Shown here: in pieces, positions 1 through 6,617 of the stretch
How the letters are laid out: every line of letters begins with the position of its first letter
Numbering within the stretch: the first letter of the stretch is position 1
Source of the DNA: Candidatus Nomurabacteria bacterium
GTDB taxonomy: Bacteria; Patescibacteriota; Minisyncoccia; Phycocordibacterales; UBA9973
Direction of reading: 5' to 3'
NCBI GenBank assembly: GCA_027327845.1
Contig: DAHVYC010000021.1
Location: 1 to 8,421, forward strand
DNA: 8,421 nt
The notes under the pieces: model-generated
Databases searched by the model: none
What the model was told of the DNA's origin: nothing
What the model saw: only the letters and a program-made list of their open reading frames with translations
Made by a program: the position numbers and the translations under genes

Positions 1-1
1 G

Positions 2-2383
2 AAGGAATCCTATCTGGCATACTCCATGTCGGTCATAACTTCCCGCGCCTTGCCGGATGTAAGAGACGGATTAAAACCCGTACATCGCAGAATACTTTTT
101 GCTATGAATGAAATGGGTCTTACTTCTTCAGCCAGATTCAGAAAGTCTTCGGCGGTGGTCGGAGATGTTCTAGGTAAATACCATCCACATGGAGATGTGG
201 CTGTATATGATTCTATGGTAGGTATGGCTCAGGAATTTTCTTTCCGTTACCCCTTGATTTTAGGTCAAGGAAACTTTGGTTCTATAGACGGCGATAGTGC
301 TGCTGCAATGCGTTATACCGAAGCGAAAATGTCCAAGATATCAAGTGAATTGCTCCGTGACCTAGACAAGGAAACAGTTGATTTCCGCCCAAACTATGAC
401 CAAACAAGAAAGGAGCCTACCGTACTTCCTGCCGCTGTTCCATCTTTACTCTTGAACGGTACTTTGGGTATTGCTGTCGGAATGGCTACCAATATACCCC
501 CACACAATTTGGCAGAAGTGGTGGATGCAACTGTGTATCTCATAGAGAACGAAGATGCTACTACGGAAGATTTGATGCAATTTATAAAAGGCCCCGACTT
601 TCCTACGGGAGGCATTGCTTACAATTACAAAGACATGCTTCATGCCTATGGCACGGGCCGAGGAGGAGTGGTATGTAGAGGAGAAGCGGAAATAGTGGAA
701 CAGAAGGGAGGCAACTTCCAAATAGTTATAACATCCATACCTTATAGGGTAAACAAATCCAACTTGATAATGTCCATAGCCGAGCTTGTACAAGAAAAAA
801 AGCTCGATGGGGTGAAGGGACTCCGCGATGAATCCACTAAAGACATAAGAGTAGTCATAGATCTGAAAAATACCGCAGTCCCGGAAAAAGTTTTAAACTA
901 TATTTACAAAAATACTCAACTTGAATCCAATTTCAATTACAATATTGTGGCGCTTGTGGACGGAGTTCCTCAGACGCTTTCTTTAAAATCCATTCTCTCT
1001 TTATTCATCTCTCACAGGAAGGAAGTAGTGAAAAGAAGAGCACAATATGATCTTAAAAAAGCCGAGGAAAGAGAGCATATTTTACTCGGACTCAAAAAAG
1101 CGCTTGATAAGATAGATCGAGTTATTACCGTAATTCGTGGGTCCAAAGATGCTTCCATCGCCAAGCTGAATTTGATGAAAGAGTTTAAATTTACCGAATT
1201 ACAGACTATAGCCATACTCGAAATGAAGTTGCAGAAACTGGCCGGCCTAGAAAGAAAAGCTGTCGAAAATGAACTCTTAGAAAAACAGAAATTTATAAAA
1301 GAAATGAAGGAACTTTTGGCAAGCCCTAAAAAGATATCGGGAGTGATATCTGGAGAACTCAAAGAAATCAAAGAGAGATACTCTGACGAGAGAAGAACAA
1401 AGATAGTCAAAAGCGGAAACAAAGAAATAAAAGACGAAGATCTGATACCAGAGAAAGAAACTGTCGTTGTATTTACCGCCGGAGGTTATGTCAAACGTAC
1501 CGATCCTTCTGAATATCGCTCGCAGAAAAGGGGAGGAGTCGGAGTAGTGGACCTTGAAACAAAAGAAGAAGATTTTATCACCATGCTCTCTTCGGGTTCT
1601 ACTCACAGCGACGTTCTTTTCTTTACGAATTTAGGAAAAGCATATCAGATGAAAATGTATGATCTTCCGGAAGGGCGCAGAGCTACGAAAGGGAAATCCA
1701 TAATGAATTTCTTATCTCTACCGTCCGATGAGAAAGTGACATCCATACTGCCAATGCCGAAAGATTTCGAAAAGAGTGGATCATCACTTATGCTCGTTAC
1801 AAAAGGTGGCACAGCTAAGAAAATGGGAAGCGCCGCTTTCAAAGATGTGCGACGCAGTGGAATTATAGCTATTCGATTAGATAAGGGAGATAATCTGGTT
1901 TCTGCTCTACTCACAGAAAAAGGGGACGAGGTTATGGTGGCCACTACCGGCGGTCAATCTATAAGGTTTAAAGAAAGCGATGTGAGGGAAATGGGCAGGA
2001 CGGCTGGAGGAGTGAGATGTATAAAGCTCAGCAAAGGAGATGAGGTAGTAGGCGTAGATGTGGTAAAAAAAGACAATAAGGACGGGGCATTCCTTACTAT
2101 GAGCGCTAATGGTTTCGGTAAGAAGACTTCGCTTAAAGAATACAAAGTACAGAAAAGAGGCGGTTCCGGAATAAAAACAGCAAAAATAACTGCAAAAACA
2201 GGCAAACTCATAGTGGCGAAAGTACTTACAGGCAAAGAGGAAGAACTGATAGCTATGTCGAAGAAGGGACAAGTTATTAGGACCGCTCTTTCGGATATCT
2301 CATCCTTAGGAAGACAAACTCAGGGTGTGACGATAATGCGCTTACGCTCGGGGGACGGCATAGCTTCACTGGCTTGTCTTTAG
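2..2383 (+). CDS. gyrA: DNA gyrase subunit A, 5'-truncated by the window edge
   Basis: The A subunit of DNA gyrase, a type IIA topoisomerase, cuts and rejoins DNA while GyrB supplies ATP hydrolysis. The frame is open to the left edge: eight in-frame codons (KESYLAYS) precede the ATG at 26 and match the conserved SYLDYAMSV region, so that Met equals E. coli Met26 and about 17 codons are missing. Numbering from that Met, the breakage-reunion domain shows HPHGD (53-57), QGNFGSIDGD (81-90) and the catalytic Tyr97 in RYTE (nt 314-316). The register to E. coli is +25 with no gaps, so Tyr97 is Tyr122. The C-terminal beta-pinwheel runs from about residue 470 to the end. It carries a GyrA box QKRGGVG at 500-506 and a second RGG repeat at 709-715; these favour GyrA over ParC. 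There is no acidic tail. The quinolone-site Ser83 equivalent is Val58. The stop is TAG. Identity is secure. Confidence 0.97.
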   Translation, partial: KESYLAYSMSVITSRALPDVRDGLKPVHRRILFAMNEMGLTSSARFRKSSAVVGDVLGKYHPHGDVAVYDSMVGMAQEFSFRYPLILGQGNFGSIDGDSAAAMRYTEAKMSKISSELLRDLDKETVDFRPNYDQTRKEPTVLPAAVPSLLLNGTLGIAVGMATNIPPHNLAEVVDATVYLIENEDATTEDLMQFIKGPDFPTGGIAYNYKDMLHAYGTGRGGVVCRGEAEIVEQKGGNFQIVITSIPYRVNKSNLIMSIAELVQEKKLDGVKGLRDESTKDIRVVIDLKNTAVPEKVLNYIYKNTQLESNFNYNIVALVDGVPQTLSLKSILSLFISHRKEVVKRRAQYDLKKAEEREHILLGLKKALDKIDRVITVIRGSKDASIAKLNLMKEFKFTELQTIAILEMKLQKLAGLERKAVENELLEKQKFIKEMKELLASPKKISGVISGELKEIKERYSDERRTKIVKSGNKEIKDEDLIPEKETVVVFTAGGYVKRTDPSEYRSQKRGGVGVVDLETKEEDFITMLSSGSTHSDVLFFTNLGKAYQMKMYDLPEGRRATKGKSIMNFLSLPSDEKVTSILPMPKDFEKSGSSLMLVTKGGTAKKMGSAAFKDVRRSGIIAIRLDKGDNLVSALLTEKGDEVMVATTGGQSIRFKESDVREMGRTAGGVRCIKLSKGDEVVGVDVVKKDNKDGAFLTMSANGFGKKTSLKEYKVQKRGGSGIKTAKITAKTGKLIVAKVLTGKEEELIAMSKKGQVIRTALSDISSLGRQTQGVTIMRLRSGDGIASLACL

Positions 2384-2407
2384 AATGCGTTTTGTTTGTT
2401 TTCATAA

Positions 2408-2413
2408 TATAAT
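2408..2413 (+). promoter_or_regulatory. -10 hexamer of a probable leaderless promoter for the methyltransferase gene
   Basis: A perfect TATAAT lies in the 36-base gap after gyrA and ends six bases before the ATG at 2420. Transcription starting at the usual distance would begin at or next to the start codon, giving a leaderless mRNA. No convincing -35 is seen at 16-18 bases, and there is no TG extension. The neighbourhood is very A+T-rich, so chance is possible. Confidence 0.5.
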
Positions 2414-2419
2414 ATATAC

Positions 2420-2950
2420 ATGTTTTCCGACCCGGTAAAAAACTTAAAAGCTTTTGATTTAAGGGATGACATGACAGTGGCCGACCTTGGTGCTGGGACG
2501 GGTAGCTATGCTATAGCGGCAGCGGAGATGGTCCCTAGAGGGAAAGTTTACGCCGTAGAAATCCAAAGGGATTTCTTGACTGCTGTGAAGAACAAAGCAG
2601 AGGAAGCACGCCTTGGCAATCTAGAATGTTTCTTAGGAGATGTTGAAAAAATAGGAGGTACAAAAATACGTGATGAGTCGATGGATGCGGTGATAGCCTC
2701 CAATGTTCTTTTTCAATTGGACGATAAAGATAAATTTGTGGAAGAGATCAGAAGGATTTTAAAACCAAATGGCAGAGTTTTACTGGTAGATTGGTCTTCC
2801 GATCAGTCGTCTATAATGTCCGGATCTAAAAGGGTCGTTACCGAAAATCAAGCCACGGAATTATTCAATAGATACGGTTTTTCTTTGCTTAGAAAAATAA
2901 ATGCCGGGGAGCATCATTATGGTATAATATTTTTAAAGAATAAAAATTAA
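2420..2950 (+). CDS. Class I SAM-dependent methyltransferase (UbiE/ArsM-like)
   Basis: A 176-residue Rossmann-fold methyltransferase, probably cytoplasmic, since no signal peptide or membrane helix is visible. Motif I, the SAM-binding glycine loop, is VADLGAGTG at residues 20-28. It is followed by VYAVEIQ (43-49), where Glu47 is placed to bind the ribose hydroxyls. DAVIASNVLF (89-98) fits motif II, and RILKPNGRVLLVDW (112-125) is the strand and turn typical of motif III. A C-terminal HHYG sits at 165-168. The protein is shorter than many UbiE-family enzymes. The substrate cannot be read from the sequence. The ATG at 2420 starts MFSDP, and the homology-like region begins almost at once. No Shine-Dalgarno precedes it; a TATAAT six bases upstream suggests leaderless translation. 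The end of the gene is one base from the next start. The family is confident and the function is open. Confidence 0.88.
   Translation: MFSDPVKNLKAFDLRDDMTVADLGAGTGSYAIAAAEMVPRGKVYAVEIQRDFLTAVKNKAEEARLGNLECFLGDVEKIGGTKIRDESMDAVIASNVLFQLDDKDKFVEEIRRILKPNGRVLLVDWSSDQSSIMSGSKRVVTENQATELFNRYGFSLLRKINAGEHHYGIIFLKNKN
2920..2928 (+). promoter_or_regulatory. Extended -10 promoter inside the methyltransferase 3' end
   Basis: TGGTATAAT is a perfect extended -10 element (TGnTATAAT). It lies in the last codons of the methyltransferase gene, 23 bases before the ATG of the solute-binding protein gene. Initiation would fall near 2935, giving a leader of about 17 bases. No good -35 is seen, but extended -10 promoters often do without one. 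The bases also encode protein, so the match could be coincidental. Confidence 0.45.
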
Positions 2951-2951
2951 A

Positions 2952-4244
2952 ATGAAAAGTAATTTCCAAATTATAACCCTTGTCGTTTTTATTGCAGCTG
3001 CGGTGTTAGGGGTTTTCGTTTTCTCCGGCGCCATACCTTTAGGGAATTCCGGTAGCGGATCTTCTTCCGGTACGGTTGTACTTTGGGGTACTATAAAATC
3101 TCAAACAATTTCGCCATTGATTGAAAACTTTAACAGATCCAATACATCATTCAGTTTGAAGTATGTAGAGAAATCCCCGGATACCTTTGATAGCGACCTA
3201 CTCGAATCTCTGGCCTCCGGTACGGGTCCTGACATGTTTTTATTACCGGATAATCTCGTATATAAATACAGTAATAAAGTTTATGTGATACCTTATCAAT
3301 CCGTACCCCTAAGTTCTTTTAGAAATACTTTTGTAGAGGCAGGGGAGGTATTTTTGAATTCAAAAGGAGTTCTAGCTCTTCCGCTTGCAGTAGATCCCAT
3401 GGTTATGTATTACAACAGAAATATGCTTGATTCAAACGGTATAACCAATCCCCCGATGTATTGGGATGAATTTGCCAATTTAGTGCCTGTTCTTACCCAA
3501 AAAGATCAAAATGGATCTATAACCAAAAGTACCGTGGCCTTGGGGCAGTTCTCGAATATTTCCAATGCCAAAGAGATTTTAGCGTCCCTTTTTATGCAGT
3601 CTGGAGATCCTATAATTTCAGAAAATAATGGAGAGTATGTATCTTTGTTGTCTTCCAGCACTACCAAATATGATCCGAGCTCTGTGCTTAAATTTTACAC
3701 CGACTTTGCAGATCCGCTCAAAACTTCATATTCTTGGAATAAATCCTTCCCGAGCTCATCCGATGCTTTCAGCGCCGAAGAGCTGGCATTCTACTTCGGG
3801 TTTGCAAGCGAGCTTCCTTCTCTCATAAACAAGAATCCAAACCAAAATTTTTCTGTAGCATCTTTTCCGCAAGTCAGAAATGCGAACTTTAAACTTACTT
3901 TCGCTCATACCTTGGGCATAGCCATTTCTTCGTTCTCTAAGAATCAAAATACAGCTATCACCGCAGCCGGTCTCCTGGCCAGCGGGGATTTTGCTTCAAA
4001 GCTAGCATCTTCTTTAGGAATAGCGCCAGCCAGGAGAGATCTCCTTAAAAGTGCCCCTACAGATGCATATTCTCCGACTTTCTATTCTTCGGCTTTATAT
4101 GGAAGAAGTTTTATGGATCCATCGCCGAAAGACACAAACGACATTTTTAGCAATATGATAGAAAAAGTGCTTTCTGGCAGTATGACTCCGGAACAAGCCT
4201 TAAGAGACGCGAGCGCGAAACTCGGCTTATTATTAACGAAATAA
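2952..4244 (+). CDS. Extracellular solute-binding protein, family 1, membrane-anchored
   Basis: A 430-residue protein resembling the maltose-type (SBP_bac_1) substrate-binding proteins of ABC importers. Residues 7-26 form one hydrophobic segment, followed by a Gly/Ser-rich linker (31-40) and the mature domain starting VVLWGT (42-47). Family signatures include SGTGPDMF (89-96), LPLAVDPMVMYYNRNML (143-159) and PPMYWDEF (167-174). There is not one cysteine, so there is no lipobox. The N-terminal helix has no clear cleavage site, so it is probably an uncleaved anchor that holds the domain on the outer face of the membrane. No permease or ATPase gene is adjacent, so the ligand and transporter are unknown. 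The start lies one base after the upstream stop and has no Shine-Dalgarno. A promoter-like element lies 23 bases upstream, and the next gene begins four bases after the stop. A sugar or oligosaccharide ligand is only a guess from the family. Confidence 0.85.
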   Translation: MKSNFQIITLVVFIAAAVLGVFVFSGAIPLGNSGSGSSSGTVVLWGTIKSQTISPLIENFNRSNTSFSLKYVEKSPDTFDSDLLESLASGTGPDMFLLPDNLVYKYSNKVYVIPYQSVPLSSFRNTFVEAGEVFLNSKGVLALPLAVDPMVMYYNRNMLDSNGITNPPMYWDEFANLVPVLTQKDQNGSITKSTVALGQFSNISNAKEILASLFMQSGDPIISENNGEYVSLLSSSTTKYDPSSVLKFYTDFADPLKTSYSWNKSFPSSSDAFSAEELAFYFGFASELPSLINKNPNQNFSVASFPQVRNANFKLTFAHTLGIAISSFSKNQNTAITAAGLLASGDFASKLASSLGIAPARRDLLKSAPTDAYSPTFYSSALYGRSFMDPSPKDTNDIFSNMIEKVLSGSMTPEQALRDASAKLGLLLTK

Positions 4245-4248
4245 TTTT

Positions 4249-5304
4249 ATGGGAAAATACAATTCAAAATTAAAAATATTTCTCGGCTTGATTGTTTTTG
4301 TTTTCTCTTTTTCTATTCTGTTTTTATCTGCCGGCAAAGCTTTAGCGCAACAGCAAGATACGGCAGATCAGATTGTGGTAGACACTACAGGATATTCTAT
4401 TTTGAGCCCGAATTCGTTCGTATTTAGTGGGGATTATTATGGAAATTACAGTAAAAAAGGATTTACCACTTATTTTGAATTTAAAAAAGATGATTCGAAT
4501 TTGGACGATTCTAACAATAGGGAAGAAACCATAAAAATAGTCCGTCCTACATCCTTGAAACCGACAGTAGAAGAATCTGGTAATTTTTATACCGGTCCAG
4601 AGTTGAAAATTTTTTCCACTTATTATTTCAGGGCAGTAGGATATTATAATGATACCCCTCTTCAGAAGTTTTACGGACAGACTTTAAGTCTTCAGACCGG
4701 ATATTTTCCAAATGGAACGATGATATCCGGCGATACCCTATTGCCGATATCCGTTGCACCTATATATGACAGAAGCAACCCTTCAGTTTCAATAGTTACA
4801 AGTTATCAGACGATGACTTACGATATTCCAAGTTCTTGCGGATTTTTAGGAAATGTACTAAATCAAATCTGCGAGTCGAAAATGAAAGTGGTAACATGCA
4901 ACCCTAATCAGACTTTAGTGAATGGAGTATGTGTTGATAATAATAACCAAAATAATAATGGTAGCGGGAATAACAAAAACAACAGCGGATCAAACAATGG
5001 TTCCGGGTTAGTGCCTTGTGACGGACCTGATTGCGGATTTCCACAGATATTAATGTTGATACAAAATGTGCTTAATTTCTTGCTTAAATACTTAGCTTTG
5101 CCTTTAGCCGCTATAATGTTTGCTTATGCCGGTTTTGAACTTATAACCTCGGGCGGGGAGACAGAAAAGAGAAATAAAGCCAAGAGAATATTCATAAATG
5201 TGGCCATAGGACTTTTCTTTATAGCTGGAGCGTTCCTCATAGTAAAGACGATATTGGGCATAGCCGGATATGTGCAGACCGGCTGGGACTGGTTTGGATT
5301 TTAG
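4249..5304 (+). CDS. Fn3-like extracellular protein with C-terminal T4SS pilin-like module
   Basis: A 351-residue mosaic. Residues 1-33 are a signal peptide ending ALA, with cleavage probably before Gln34. Residues about 45-155 look like a fibronectin III-type beta sandwich, by the STYYFRAVGYYND (123-135) and FYGQTLSLQTG (141-151) strands common in Patescibacteria surface proteins. A Cys-containing region follows (Cys197, 208, 217, 228), then an Asn/Gly/Ser linker (231-253; nt 4939-5007) and Cys257/262. The C-terminus has two membrane helices (about 268-301 and 313-337) joined by a charged loop with SGGETEKRNKAKR (301-313), matching the pilin-like module of the next four genes. Cys197 and Cys208 flank GFLGNVLNQI, which resembles the Cys pair before the first helix in two of the downstream proteins. 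A role as a tip, anchor or adhesin subunit of a surface structure is inferred. No Shine-Dalgarno is visible; the start is four bases after the upstream stop. Confidence 0.75.
   Translation: MGKYNSKLKIFLGLIVFVFSFSILFLSAGKALAQQQDTADQIVVDTTGYSILSPNSFVFSGDYYGNYSKKGFTTYFEFKKDDSNLDDSNNREETIKIVRPTSLKPTVEESGNFYTGPELKIFSTYYFRAVGYYNDTPLQKFYGQTLSLQTGYFPNGTMISGDTLLPISVAPIYDRSNPSVSIVTSYQTMTYDIPSSCGFLGNVLNQICESKMKVVTCNPNQTLVNGVCVDNNNQNNNGSGNNKNNSGSNNGSGLVPCDGPDCGFPQILMLIQNVLNFLLKYLALPLAAIMFAYAGFELITSGGETEKRNKAKRIFINVAIGLFFIAGAFLIVKTILGIAGYVQTGWDWFGF
4939..5007 (+). repeat. Low-complexity Asn/Gly/Ser linker coding stretch
   Basis: The DNA is dominated by AAT and AAC codons and encodes 23 residues made almost only of Asn, Gly and Ser, with one Gln and one Lys. 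It separates the outer domains from the membrane module of the Fn3-like protein and would act as a flexible tether. Such codon runs are prone to length change between strains. Confidence 0.7.
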
Positions 5305-5322
5305 AATTATAAAAGATATAAT
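5294..5322 (+). promoter_or_regulatory. Promoter with -35-like TTG core and TATAAT, probably leaderless
   Basis: TTGGAT at 5294-5299 and TATAAT at 5317-5322 are separated by 17 bases, the ideal spacing. The -10 ends six bases before the ATG at 5329, the same geometry as before the methyltransferase gene. Transcription would start at or beside the start codon. The -35 keeps only the TTG core. The promoter overlaps the 3' end of the upstream gene and could drive the pilin-like genes apart from the longer upstream transcript. Confidence 0.6.
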
Positions 5323-5328
5323 TATATT

Positions 5329-5751
5329 ATGAAAAACTTTCTAAAAAGATACTTGCCGGGTTTTGTAATAATGGTTTTTATGCTGAGTTTATTAATTATG
5401 CCAGTTTTATCTTTTGCACAGGAAGGTCAAGGAGGAAAATTAGGTAATTCTGCTGATGGACAAGGTGGCAACTTGAGTAATACTACTACCACAACCATAG
5501 TAAACCCAATCGGATCTTCAGACCTTATTACACTTATCAGGACAGTTCTTGAGGGAATTATAAAAATAGGCATGCCGATAATTGTTTTGGCTGTGATATA
5601 TTCCGGTTTTCTTTTTGTAGCCGCTCAAGGCAATTCTGAGAAGTTAAACGATGCCAAACGGTCTTTACTTTACACTCTGATCGGCGCAGCGATACTCTTC
5701 GGAGCCTGGGCTCTAGCTCAACTTGTAACCGATACAGTCAAAGCATTATAA
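5329..5751 (+). CDS. Small T4SS pilin-like (VirB2/TrbC-type) membrane protein
   Basis: A 140-residue exported protein. Residues 1-30 are a clear signal peptide (basic NFLKR, hydrophobic core, PVLSFA, likely cut before Gln31). The short mature N-terminus contains two GQGGxLxN units (33-40 and 44-51) and a Thr run (52-56). Two hydrophobic helices follow (about 76-98 and 112-135), with a charged loop AAQGNSEKLNDAKRS (98-112) that would face the cytoplasm. This layout is that of VirB2/TrbC-like pilins: cleaved signal, outer N-terminus, two helices, basic loop. The loop differs from the EEAK-type loop of the next three genes, so this is the more divergent relative along with the Fn3-like protein. 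It has no cysteine. The start has no Shine-Dalgarno but a promoter placed for leaderless initiation. Small two-helix proteins can be misread as holins, but neighbours with the same fold argue for a pilin-like role. Confidence 0.75.
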   Translation: MKNFLKRYLPGFVIMVFMLSLLIMPVLSFAQEGQGGKLGNSADGQGGNLSNTTTTTIVNPIGSSDLITLIRTVLEGIIKIGMPIIVLAVIYSGFLFVAAQGNSEKLNDAKRSLLYTLIGAAILFGAWALAQLVTDTVKAL

Positions 5752-5767
5752 GTTTAAAAATAAGAAA

Positions 5768-6469
5768 ATGAAGAACTTCAAAAAAATAATTCTATCGGCA
5801 ATGGTTCTAGCTATGTTTTCTTTACCATTACTTTCTTTTGCAGCGACAGGAGATCCGAGCCAATGCAGTTCCACTGCAAGTAATTTAGGGGATGTAATAT
5901 GCAAAGTGGCCTCTATATTGAAACTCGTTGTTCCTCTTCTGATCGCTTTAGGCGTAGTTTACTTCATCTGGGGCGTGGTTACATTTTTTATTAACGATTC
6001 AGAAGAAGCGAAGACAAAAGGCAGAGATAGGATTATTTATGGCTTGATAGGATTTGTGGTTATCTTCTCTTTAGACCAATTGATTAAAATAGTGATAGAT
6101 ACTTTCGGCATCTCTGGGGGTAATGGCATAGTCTCTCAATTTATCCAAAACAATGCCAATTTGACCAATACCGGCACATTAAGTTGCGTTTTGAGCAACA
6201 GCCCTAAATTTGGAGATTTACTCGGATACGGCACGTGTATTATTTATAGCTCTATAATTCCTCTTATAATAGCGCTAGCCATAGTGATGTTCTTCTGGGG
6301 AGTAGTGCAATATGTGATCAATGATCAAGAAGAGGCAAAGAGATCCAAAGGAAAGCAGTTTATGATATGGGGTATTATAGGGCTTGCGGTCATGATGGGT
6401 GTATGGGGGCTGGTGAATATCCTCGGTAATACGTTTGGCATCCTAAATGTGATACCAAGGCTTCAGTAG
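5768..6469 (+). CDS. Tandem two-module T4SS pilin-like membrane protein
   Basis: A 233-residue protein with a signal peptide (1-25, ending LLSFA) and two pilin-like modules. Module 1 has Cys33/Cys45, a helix about 48-73, loop NDSEEAKTKGRDR (76-88) and a helix about 89-112 ending TFGI (112-115). Module 2 has Cys140/Cys157, a helix about 159-183, loop NDQEEAKRSKGK (185-196) and a helix about 198-222 ending TFGI (222-225). The modules repeat at an offset of about 109-110 residues, so the gene arose by duplication and fusion. Four helices with both termini outside are predicted. Polar residues 116-139 link the modules. It starts 17 bases after the previous stop with no clear Shine-Dalgarno; the signal peptide supports the ATG at 5768. 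A role as a subunit of a filament or secretion channel is inferred from the fold. No ATPase or other T4SS gene is in view. Confidence 0.75.
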   Translation: MKNFKKIILSAMVLAMFSLPLLSFAATGDPSQCSSTASNLGDVICKVASILKLVVPLLIALGVVYFIWGVVTFFINDSEEAKTKGRDRIIYGLIGFVVIFSLDQLIKIVIDTFGISGGNGIVSQFIQNNANLTNTGTLSCVLSNSPKFGDLLGYGTCIIYSSIIPLIIALAIVMFFWGVVQYVINDQEEAKRSKGKQFMIWGIIGLAVMMGVWGLVNILGNTFGILNVIPRLQ

Positions 6470-6497
6470 TGCTTGCCTTGCTTTTATTCTTTGTTTT
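6456..6497 (+). terminator. Possible weak intrinsic terminator after the tandem-module gene
   Basis: CAAGGC at 6456-6461 pairs with GCCTTG at 6475-6480 around a 13-base loop that contains the stop codon. A T-rich run (6481-6497, mostly T) follows directly. The stem is only six pairs, so termination may be partial. A new extended -10 begins just after it, at 6500, which supports a break between transcription units. Confidence 0.4.
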
Positions 6498-6499
6498 TA

Positions 6500-6508
6500 T
6501 GATATAAT
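6500..6508 (+). promoter_or_regulatory. Extended -10 promoter for the last two pilin-like genes
   Basis: TGATATAAT is a perfect extended -10 (TGnTATAAT) in the 148-base gap before the gene at 6618. A TTGCTT at 6478-6483 is a possible -35, though 19 bases away. Transcription from about 6515 would give a leader of roughly 100 bases. A second hexamer-like TATATA at 6606-6611 ends six bases before the ATG and could give a leaderless form. Confidence 0.55.
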
Positions 6509-6538
6509 TATACTTAGTATTATTAGTGTTATATAAAG

Positions 6539-6569
6539 CTTGCTTGATAAGGTATCTTTTCAAGACAAG
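6539..6569 (+). promoter_or_regulatory. Stem-loop in the leader before the pilin-like gene at 6618
   Basis: CTTGCTTGA (6539-6547) pairs with TCAAG plus CAAG (6560-6564 and 6566-6569) with one bulged A at 6565. An inner AAG/CTT (6549-6551/6556-6558) closes a GTAT loop across a T-T mismatch. That is about 12 pairs in 31 bases. No T-run follows, so it is not a normal terminator. It lies in the predicted untranslated leader, 48 bases before the ATG, and might affect stability or translation. It matches no riboswitch known to me. Confidence 0.35.
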
Positions 6570-6617
6570 GGTCGTCCGATTATTAGTTTATTAATTATAA
6601 GTGTTTATATATAGTTT

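Noticed and set aside
26..28. ATG at 26 as the true start of gyrA
   Set aside because: Eight in-frame codons before it match the conserved N-terminal SYLDYA-type segment, so the gene starts outside the window.
394..1422. Long open frames on the minus strand across gyrA (394-615, 446-793, 1012-1422)
   Set aside because: They lie antisense to strongly conserved gyrA coding sequence, lack domain-like content and start signals, and have compositions expected of antisense frames.
1645..2272. Further minus-strand frames opposite the gyrA C-terminal domain (1645-1944, 1907-2272, 1954-2235)
   Set aside because: They overlap each other and conserved gyrA codons, and show no recognisable protein features.
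2392..2397. TTGTTT as a -35 box for the methyltransferase promoter
   Set aside because: It is only 10 bases from the TATAAT, too close for a normal promoter.
3628..3947. Short frames inside the solute-binding protein gene (3628-3828 plus strand; 3756-3947 minus strand)
   Set aside because: They are internal to a well-supported gene, with no start signals or motifs.
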